Assembly (NCBI GenBank): GCA_020848735.1 | Contig: JADLHO010000043.1 | Coordinates: 1 to 38,169, forward strand | Direction of reading: 5' to 3' | DNA from: Planctomycetota bacterium | GTDB lineage: Bacteria > Planctomycetota > UBA1135 > UBA2386 | Length of the DNA: 38,169 nt | Shown here: positions 32,928-38,169 of the stretch, piece by piece | Numbering within the stretch: the first letter of the stretch is position 1 | Layout of the letters: every line of letters begins with the position of its first letter | Translations under genes and position numbers: made by a program | Notes under the pieces: generated by a model | Database searches by the model: none | What the model saw: the letters and a program-made list of their open reading frames with translations, nothing else | What the model was told of the DNA's origin: nothing

Positions 32928-34052
32928 TCAGCGCGGGGCGACCCGCTCGACGAAGCGCAGGATCTGCTCGCGGTAACCCTCGGGATCGACCTTCCAGACG
33001 TCGCCGTGATCGGCGTTCGCGCGGATCCAGATCGACTTGTGGGACGGGTCCTGCGGCAGCTTCTCGAAGAGGGCCTGCAGCTCCTCGGGCGGCATGCGAC
33101 GGTCGGCTCCTCCACCGATCACGAGCACCTGCACCGACGGCGGCAGGGTCGCGAGCGCATCGCCCGGTCGATCCGCCGCGAGGTCGATGCCGGCGACGAG
33201 CTCGAGGGCCGTCAGCGTGAGGCTGCGGATCGGCTGTGGGATCACGAACCCGCGCCGGCCGCGCGGCCCATCTCCCAGCATGCGATGCGCGGTGGCGATC
33301 GCGTCGGTGAGCGGTGCATCGACGACGACACCCGCCAGATCCTCGACGCGCGGGGCGGCGAAACCCACCGCCGCGGTGCCGAGGCTCACGCCGAACAGGA
33401 TCAGCGGGCGCTGCCGAGCCAGGTCGTCGCGGCCGCGCGCCCAGTCGACCGCGGCGAGCACGTCGTTCGCCTCGCGGAAGCCGAAGCTCGCGGTCGTGCG
33501 GCCGCTGCCCCCGTGGTTGCGCAGCTCGAGCAGCACGACCTCGCAGCCGGCGTCGCGGAACATCGCGCCGACGGGCTCGAGTTCGAGCGCGCTGCGGAAG
33601 AGGCCGTGCGCCAGGATCGCCGTGGCGCGCGGCGGGGCGCTGCGCGGCGCGACGACGAAGGCGCGCAGATCGATGCCGTCGCTCGAGCGCAGCGCGATCG
33701 CCCGCTGTCGTGCGGCGTCGAGGGTGGCGGCGTCGGGCTGCGCCTCGCCCTTGCGCTCCGCGAGGAGCGACTCGCGCGACTGCATCTGCCAGGCGCCGTC
33801 CGCATCGAGGCGCGGTCCCGCGTAGCCCTGCTCGTCGAGCCGCGTGTGCACGATGCGCGTCGCGAAGATCGCGAGGCCGAGCGGCAGCGTCACGAGCGCA
33901 TGGACCGGCAGCGAGGCGAGCGTCCACCAGAGCGTGCGCTTGAGCCAACCGCTGCGCAGCCTCGTGAAGCAGGCCCGCAGGCCCGCGACCGCGAGCAGCA
34001 GGAGCAGGGTCGCGACGCAGAGCGCGGCGATGGCGAGGTAGACGAAGGTCAC
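32928..34052 (-). CDS. Membrane-anchored alpha/beta hydrolase
   Basis: A 374-residue protein. Two N-terminal hydrophobic segments (about 3-25 and 42-66) anchor it; the alpha/beta-hydrolase domain follows from about 115. AILAHGLFRS holds the oxyanion region, LELRNHGGSG a typical loop, and FGVSLGTA the nucleophile elbow GxSxG with Ser223. The acid is probably the Asp in GGGADRRMP and the His is in ANADHGD near the C-terminus. The family covers esterases, lipases and peptidases; the substrate cannot be told. The start is a GTG at 34052; no ATG lies in a better position. It follows the Lys-tail gene by 34 bases on the same strand, so it may be the last gene of that transcript. Confidence 0.88.
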   Translation of the reverse strand: MTFVYLAIAALCVATLLLLLAVAGLRACFTRLRSGWLKRTLWWTLASLPVHALVTLPLGLAIFATRIVHTRLDEQGYAGPRLDADGAWQMQSRESLLAERKGEAQPDAATLDAARQRAIALRSSDGIDLRAFVVAPRSAPPRATAILAHGLFRSALELEPVGAMFRDAGCEVVLLELRNHGGSGRTTASFGFREANDVLAAVDWARGRDDLARQRPLILFGVSLGTAAVGFAAPRVEDLAGVVVDAPLTDAIATAHRMLGDGPRGRRGFVIPQPIRSLTLTALELVAGIDLAADRPGDALATLPPSVQVLVIGGGADRRMPPEELQALFEKLPQDPSHKSIWIRANADHGDVWKVDPEGYREQILRFVERVAPR

Positions 34053-34086
34053 GCGGCGCGCTTCGTAACCGATCCGCGCCGGTGAG

Positions 34087-34359
34087 TCAGCGTGGCTTCG
34101 GCTTCTTCTTGGCGGCCTTCTTCCGGGTCGGCTTCTTCCGTGTCTGCTTCTTCTGGGCAGCCGAAGACTTCGTCGACGTCGTCGCGATGAGGGAGCGCGT
34201 CGAGTCGGTGGCGAGCGTGGCGACCCAACCGTTCGGGGTGCGCTCGATCAGCACAATCGGCCGGTTGTTCCAGTGCGAGTTGAGATGCGACGCAAGGCGA
34301 CGATTCCTCGCCGAGTCGGTCGTGTCTGTCGGGTGGTCGAGTTCTTCCATCTTCTCCAT
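34087..34359 (-). CDS. Small protein with Lys/Arg-rich tail
   Basis: A 90-residue protein. The first half is mildly acidic then neutral, with a compact segment LASHLNSHWNNRPIVLIERT and GWVATLATDSTRSL. The last 25 residues are a histone-H1-like tail of Lys and Arg with Ala, Pro and Thr (KKQTRKKPTRKKAAKKKPK). Such tails bind nucleic acid or acidic surfaces. The tail codons are dominated by AAG and are repetitive at the DNA level. It starts 2 bases after the lipoprotein stop (34362), so it is co-translated with two lipoprotein genes, which is unusual company for a nucleic-acid-binding protein. I recognise no family. Confidence 0.7.
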   Translation of the reverse strand: MEKMEELDHPTDTTDSARNRRLASHLNSHWNNRPIVLIERTPNGWVATLATDSTRSLIATTSTKSSAAQKKQTRKKPTRKKAAKKKPKPR

Positions 34360-34361
34360 AG

Positions 34362-35306
34362 TCAGCCTCCAAGCCTCTTGCAGACGTAGCGGATGGCGTC
34401 ACCGATCGCGGTCGATTCGGACAACTCCAGGCGCACCTTGGCGATCTCGGCGACGACGGCGTCTCTCAGGGCGAGTTCATCAGCGACGACGATCCCCTCG
34501 GTGCCGAGGACCCCGGTGCCGTCCGTCTTGATCGCGTCTTCGAGCTTCAGCTTGCTTCCCTCGAGTCTGCCCAGGTAGTTGCTGATCGAGCGCCAGGTAT
34601 CCGCGACACCGACCGGCTCTCCGGCGGCCAGCAACTGGTAATTGTTGTTCGTCTTCCCCGCGGTGGAGATCGTCGGCACGCGTGTCCGGTTGTAGCGCTT
34701 CGCAAAGTCGGAAACTCTCAGCACGAGCGCGGCCGCATCCACGTCCTCTCGCGCGAGATCGGTCAGGACCTCCATCACCGCATGGAGCGACTCGACCTGT
34801 GTGATGTGCGTGAGCCGCTCCCCTCCGAAGATCCCCGCCCGCTCCTTCGCCGCCGCCTCGGCGACCTTCGCGCTGCCGGTCACAGCGCCGGCGATGCCCG
34901 GCGCGTCCGCGAGCTTCTCGGCGGCGAGGCCCGTGGCGAACCACTGCGCGCTCGACATGTCCGTGTTCGCGGAGGCCTCGGCACTGCCCTGGTACTTGGC
35001 GATCACCGAATAGGCCTGGTCGCGCAGGCCGCCCTTCGTGGTGATCGACGTGGGCTTGCCCTGTTCGTCCTTGGTCTCCGTGCGCTCGGTCTCGTCGTAG
35101 ACCGGGTTGAGCACGCCTTCCTGACGCTTGAAGCCGATCACGGCCTTGATCGGCGCGCCGCTCGTCGGATCGCTGCCCACGTCGACACCGAACGACGTGT
35201 TGGTGAAGAAGATGAGGTTCTTGCTCGCCGTGCCACAGCCCGCAAGCGGCGAGAACGCGAGGACGAGCACGACGAGGTGCCGCTTCGAGCACGTGTGAGT
35301 GTTCAT
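34362..35306 (-). CDS. Predicted lipoprotein of unknown function, 314 residues
   Basis: The N-terminus MNTHTCSKRHLVVLVLAFSP ends in the lipobox LAGC (Cys24), so the protein is lipid-anchored. The mature part begins GTASKNLIFFTNTSFGVDVG and contains PIKAVIGFKRQEGVLNPVYD, reminiscent of a beta strand-loop region, then a helix-rich section (about 95-200) and the segment NNNYQLLAAGEPVGVADTWR. No enzyme motif is seen. The start overlaps the stop of the short lipoprotein gene by 4 bases. Codon use is a little more relaxed than in the core genes (aat, ttg and gtt codons occur), hinting that this cluster is younger in the genome. I do not recognise the family. Confidence 0.8.
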   Translation of the reverse strand: MNTHTCSKRHLVVLVLAFSPLAGCGTASKNLIFFTNTSFGVDVGSDPTSGAPIKAVIGFKRQEGVLNPVYDETERTETKDEQGKPTSITTKGGLRDQAYSVIAKYQGSAEASANTDMSSAQWFATGLAAEKLADAPGIAGAVTGSAKVAEAAAKERAGIFGGERLTHITQVESLHAVMEVLTDLAREDVDAAALVLRVSDFAKRYNRTRVPTISTAGKTNNNYQLLAAGEPVGVADTWRSISNYLGRLEGSKLKLEDAIKTDGTGVLGTEGIVVADELALRDAVVAEIAKVRLELSESTAIGDAIRYVCKRLGG

Positions 35307-35650
35307 GGTTGACGAGGATCGACGGAGTCCGAGAGCCAGGCACGGGCGCCCTGGCTCTCCGCCACGGCTCCCGAGAGAAAGTCGACCAAGGGGGTCGAGG
35401 CCGCAACACCTTGTTCAGTCGCGAGCGAACTCACCATTTCGCGAGTCGACCACCCGAGCGCGAAGCCATGGAGGCCGACCGTGAGACCGATGCCGCGCAC
35501 GCGGGACCAATCGGTCCCCGGCGCACATTGCCGCGTCTCCAGCAGCCAGACCCCGAGCTGCACGCGATCCTGCTCGACGACCAGCGGGGAGACGCAGGAG
35601 AGCAGCATGCCGGCGCAGGGCAGCGCGAGCCACGGCGCTTTCGCATGCAT
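35303..35650 (-). CDS. Short predicted lipoprotein, 115 residues
   Basis: Starting at the ATG at 35650, the N-terminus MHAKAPWLALPCAGMLLSC has a hydrophobic core ending in the lipobox-like LLSC (Cys19), so lipidation is likely. The rest is short: VSPLVVEQDRVQLGVWLLET, then GIGLTVGLHGFALGWSTREM, a glycine-rich beta-like stretch, and a polar C-terminus (ARAWLSDSVDPRQP). An open frame continues upstream to 36016, but that part reads as out-of-frame sequence over the HepT relic. AAAGG stands close before the ATG. Its stop overlaps the next lipoprotein start by 4 bases, making it the first gene of a three-gene unit. Function unknown. Confidence 0.68.
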   Translation of the reverse strand: MHAKAPWLALPCAGMLLSCVSPLVVEQDRVQLGVWLLETRQCAPGTDWSRVRGIGLTVGLHGFALGWSTREMVSSLATEQGVAASTPLVDFLSGAVAESQGARAWLSDSVDPRQP

Positions 35651-35658
35651 CCTTTGTC

Positions 35659-35683
35659 GACTGCTCCGGTGCTGACTGCTCCG
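35659..35683. repeat. Paired 10-base direct repeat upstream of the lipoprotein cluster
   Basis: GACTGCTCCG occurs at 35659-35668 and again at 35674-35683, with a 15-base period, within 35 bases of the start codon at 35650. This could be a regulator site or a replication-slip scar beside the HepT relic. Confidence 0.45.
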
Positions 35684-35723
35684 CTCGGCCACGCCCGGCA
35701 TCATGCGCGGAGCGCGCAGGCGA

Positions 35724-35975
35724 TCAAGGAGAGCGGATCGAACGGACGAAGTCCGAAAGGTCGACGGAGCTCGTCTCGAGCATCCCCCGCACGATCGCCG
35801 GGTCCACCTCGAGATACCGGTGCACGACGAGGTTGCGGAACCCGACGATGCGTCGCCAGACCTCGACCTGCTCCTGGCTCGACCTGAAATCGAGGGCGGG
35901 CAATCGGAAGAGCGAACGCGCGCGGTCGGGTGCGCCCAGCTCGCGCGCGCGAAGATCGTCGTCGCGACGGAGCGC
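35724..35975 (-). pseudogene. 5'-truncated HepT-type (DUF86/HEPN) toxin fragment
   Basis: The minus strand between 35975 and the TGA at 35724 encodes 83 codons without an ATG or a normal start. The reading frame matches the C-terminal half of HepT-like HEPN toxins: EVWRRIVGFRNLVVHRYLEV followed by DPAIVRGMLE and DLSDFVRSI. It retains the RX4HXY nuclease motif (R, H and Y of RNLVVHRY). HepT proteins are about 130-145 residues and are encoded next to an MNT nucleotidyltransferase antitoxin. Here the first 50-60 residues and the antitoxin gene are missing, because the frame begins right after the TGA that ends the HEAT gene at 35976. A TTG at 35903 could allow a shorter product but is not convincing. 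It is a remnant of a lost HepT/MNT module. Confidence 0.72.
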
Positions 35976-37928
35976 TCAGCCTCTGCGCAACATCCGTCGC
36001 GCCAGCTCCCGGACATTCTCGTCCGCGTCGTTCTGCGCGATCAGCGTCAGCCGCGCCTCGTCGCCCGAGTCGACGCCCTTGCGCGCGAGGCTCGTGAGCG
36101 CGGTCTGACGCACGAACGCGTCGCGGTCGGACTCCGCGGCCGTCAGCAGCGCGTCACGCGCCGCAGGCTCATTGCGCGTGGCGAGCTGCTGCAGGGCCGC
36201 GCAGCGCATGCGCGGTTCGGCGTCGCCGCTCGCGACCTCGCGGAGCGTGGTGAAGGCCGAGTCGCCCTCGACCTGACCGAGCGCCCGCATGCCGGCCTCG
36301 CGGACGTGCTCGCGCCCATCGCTCAGGGCGTCGCGGGCGGCGGCTTCGAGCTTGGGTGACTTCGCATTGGCGAGCGCGTCGAGCCAGAGGTCCTCGGCGT
36401 CGAGGCGCCGCGCCCGCTCCTGCCAGCCCTCGACCGCCTCGAGCACGCACCGTTCACCGGCGAGGACCTTCGCATCGCGGCGCGCCAGGGCGCCGAGGGC
36501 CAGCACCGCGGTCGCGTCGGCGGGATCGATCGCGTCGAGCGCCGCGATGCGCGCCGCGACGCCGCCCGCGAGCTCCGCCGTGGGACGCACGACGTCGAAC
36601 ATCGCCGCCGCCGCGGCGCCGCGCAGGGCCAGGCTGCCCTTCGCATCGCCGAAGACCTCGAGCAGGAGCGACTGCGCCGTCGGGGTGCCCGCCTTGGCGA
36701 GCGCGGCGAGCCAGAGGGCTGCGGCCTTCGGTTCGAGATTCGGGTCGGCGAGCGTTGCGCGGAGCTCCGCGATGGCCTCCGGCGAGAGCTTCAGCAGCCA
36801 GCTCGCCTCGTTCCAGAGCTCCATCAGGCGTTCCGAGTCGTCGCGACCGGCGAGCAGCTCTTCGAGGATGTCACCGGCGATCCCGCGGAGGTTCTTGCCG
36901 GCGAGCCGCTGCCTCCATTCGTCCTCGGCGCGTGCCTCGAACATCGCGGTGGCGTCCTCCCCGTGACCGCTCGCGGGAGCCCAATCGCCGTCGAAGGCGT
37001 CGTCGTCGGCGATCGTGGGATCGAACGCGTGGGAGACGAGTTCGAGCGAGGCATGTGCCGCGACGTCGAAGGCGATCGGCAGCTCCGTGCTCTGCACGTG
37101 CGTGGTCTCCGCGAGGCGTGCGCGGCGCAGCCAGCCGAGCTCCTCGACGGCGATCGTCGCGTGCGCGGCGCCGCTCACGCTCAAGGGGAGTTCTGCGGCA
37201 TTGCGTTGAGCGACGTAACGCAGCTTCGTGCGTTCGATCTGGAGCTCGTCGACCGCCGGGGCGATGCGCCGGTAACTCGCCTCGAACTCTCCGGCCGAAT
37301 CCGCGCCGACCGCCGTCCAGGTCTCGCCGCCGTCCGCATCGACCACGAAGGCGAAGCCGCCGAAGAGGCCGCGCACCCAATCGCGCTGGGTCATGGCGAG
37401 TCCATCGGCGAAGCGGTAGCCGAGCACGCGGCCGTCGACGTCCACGCGCGCCAGGGTCCTTCCGCGGAGTGCGGCGAGGTTCGCCTCGAGTTCGCCCTGC
37501 GGGGCAATGCCGCCGGGGAGCTTCGCGCCGAGCTCCGGGCAGGTGAAGGCGACCACGGCTTCGCGGTCGCGGCGCGCGAGCAGTTCGACGACGAGCTTGC
37601 CGCCGGTCTCGACCCGCTGCGTCTCACGCCGCTCGGGCATCCCGTCGGCCTCGCGTGCCGCCGAGGAGATGTCGGTGGCCGTGTCGAGCGCGTAGGTGAA
37701 GCGGCTGCCGACCGGGGCCCAGAACGCGCCGCGGCGTGCCTCGCGGGCAGGTGCGCGCGCGGCGAGCGACGCGCTCGTCGCGGCGCCGCCGGGGCCGGCC
37801 GCCGCGCCGCGCTGGTCCTGCGCCGCTCCAGGGGGCGCGTCCTGCGGCGCGCCGCCCAGGGCGACGAGGCCCAGTCCGAGGGCGACCAGGGGGAGGAGGG
37901 TCAGGGCTGCGGCGTGCTTGCGGTTCAT
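35976..37928 (-). CDS. Exported HEAT-repeat protein with a lipid-transfer-like N-terminal domain
   Basis: A 650-residue exported protein. A signal peptide (MNRKHAAALTLLPLVALGLG to about residue 28) is followed by a low-complexity Ala/Gly/Pro stretch. A beta-rich domain at about 65-330 begins PVGSRFTYALDTATDI and contains TGGKLVVELLARRDREAVV, an MTQRDWVRGLFGGFAFVVD block and TWTAVGADSAGEFEASYRRI. That order of strands, the RGxxxGF-like block and the G-x-x-x-x-Y strand resemble the N-terminal sheet of vitellogenin/large lipid transfer proteins. HEAT repeats fill about 365-650 (GMRALGQVEGDSAFTTLREV, FVRQTALTSLARKGVDSGDE). The same beta-then-superhelix order occurs in lipid transfer proteins; the relation is my inference. 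The ATG at 37928 is chosen for the signal peptide. Confidence 0.82.
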   Translation of the reverse strand: MNRKHAAALTLLPLVALGLGLVALGGAPQDAPPGAAQDQRGAAAGPGGAATSASLAARAPAREARRGAFWAPVGSRFTYALDTATDISSAAREADGMPERRETQRVETGGKLVVELLARRDREAVVAFTCPELGAKLPGGIAPQGELEANLAALRGRTLARVDVDGRVLGYRFADGLAMTQRDWVRGLFGGFAFVVDADGGETWTAVGADSAGEFEASYRRIAPAVDELQIERTKLRYVAQRNAAELPLSVSGAAHATIAVEELGWLRRARLAETTHVQSTELPIAFDVAAHASLELVSHAFDPTIADDDAFDGDWAPASGHGEDATAMFEARAEDEWRQRLAGKNLRGIAGDILEELLAGRDDSERLMELWNEASWLLKLSPEAIAELRATLADPNLEPKAAALWLAALAKAGTPTAQSLLLEVFGDAKGSLALRGAAAAAMFDVVRPTAELAGGVAARIAALDAIDPADATAVLALGALARRDAKVLAGERCVLEAVEGWQERARRLDAEDLWLDALANAKSPKLEAAARDALSDGREHVREAGMRALGQVEGDSAFTTLREVASGDAEPRMRCAALQQLATRNEPAARDALLTAAESDRDAFVRQTALTSLARKGVDSGDEARLTLIAQNDADENVRELARRMLRRG

Positions 37929-38036
37929 GGCTCGTGCGCGGAGTTCGGGGTTCGGAGGCGTCTCTGGCCTCACGAGTCCCGTGGGTCTCCCCCGCGTTCG
38001 CGCCTCCGGCGGATTTCTCCGCGTCTCCCAGCAACG

Positions 38037-38073
38037 CCGTGACCGCGCCAGGCGGGGCCTGGCGCGGTCGCGG
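38037..38073 (-). terminator. Strong 16-bp hairpin between two leftward genes
   Basis: GACCGCGCCAGG at 38041-38052 and CCTGGCGCGGTC at 38058-38069 pair perfectly around the loop CGGGG. The stem extends to 38037 and 38073 with one G-U pair, giving 16 bp. It starts 34 bases after the stop of the right-edge gene and precedes the HEAT gene start by about 110 bases. There is no T tract, but the stability makes a terminator likely. Confidence 0.62.
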
Positions 38074-38106
38074 GATCTCGGGGCTCTGGCGGCGCCGCCA
38101 GCTCGA

Positions 38107-38169
38107 TCAGAAGAGGATGTCGAAGAGGCTGACGGTCGAAGCGGACCAGTTCACGAGGTTGACGGTGAA
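38107..38169 (-). CDS. C-terminus of a leftward gene running off the right edge
   Basis: The last 20 codons and the TGA of a minus-strand gene lie at the edge. The translated tail FTVNLVNWSASTVSLFDILF is hydrophobic/Ser-rich with no stop until 38107, and the strong hairpin just beyond it fits a gene end. Too little is visible to name the product; an exported protein is possible. Confidence 0.55.
   Translation of the reverse strand, partial: FTVNLVNWSASTVSLFDILF

Noticed and set aside
31114..33948. A 944-codon open frame on the minus strand
   Set aside because: It overlaps the HEAT/propeller and hydrolase genes. Repeats such as AIDLDHA mirror the propeller repeats in antisense.

Overview
The window is very G+C-rich (about 70% by eye) and reads as a chromosomal segment of a planctomycete. 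The support is indirect but consistent. There are many secreted proteins of unknown function, a BatA/von Willebrand operon with a squalene-cyclase-like partner, NPCBM and PQQ-propeller secreted proteins, and a surface protein with a TYGAGC-type segment and a repeated C-terminal secretion-type domain seen in marine planctomycetes (Saltatorellus/Pla-like lineages). Shine-Dalgarno sequences are scarce, and many starts are GTG or lie in 4-base stop/start overlaps. No rRNA, tRNA, CRISPR array, transposase or origin was found.

Left part (1-6480): central metabolism. opcA (runs off the left edge) and zwf, the assembly factor and enzyme of the oxidative pentose phosphate pathway, lie on the minus strand with a universal stress protein gene between them on the plus strand. 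Next come a TMEM175-type potassium channel, nadA with a translationally coupled 89-residue membrane protein, and an unrecognised 393-residue protein.

Middle part A (6486-14766): a tightly coupled six-gene minus-strand operon of exported proteins: coiled-coil protein, TPR-like protein, NPCBM protein, an HtrA-like protease with an intact His-Asp-Ser triad, then two trypsin-fold/PDZ paralogues that have each lost all three catalytic residues. One active protease with two pseudoproteases in one coupled transcript is the most striking feature of the window.

Middle part B (15157-27799): a secreted surface protein, then a five-gene operon: PQQ-type propeller protein, squalene-cyclase-repeat protein, BatA-type von Willebrand membrane protein, a second von Willebrand membrane protein, and a DUF4175-like membrane protein. 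The MoxR ATPase and DUF58 protein usually found with such genes are not here. Operons A and B may be two halves of one envelope-associated system.

Right part (28190-38169): more mosaic. It holds a DUF1254/DUF1214 protein with a small membrane protein, a HEAT-repeat/beta-propeller fusion, a membrane-anchored alpha/beta hydrolase, a three-gene lipoprotein/Lys-tail cluster, a truncated HepT toxin relic, a HEAT protein whose layout resembles large lipid transfer proteins, a strong hairpin, and the last codons of another exported-type protein.

Across the window a TANNNT hexamer, often preceded by GC or GT, sits 9-12 bases before several start codons. This suggests leaderless transcripts and helps to decide starts.
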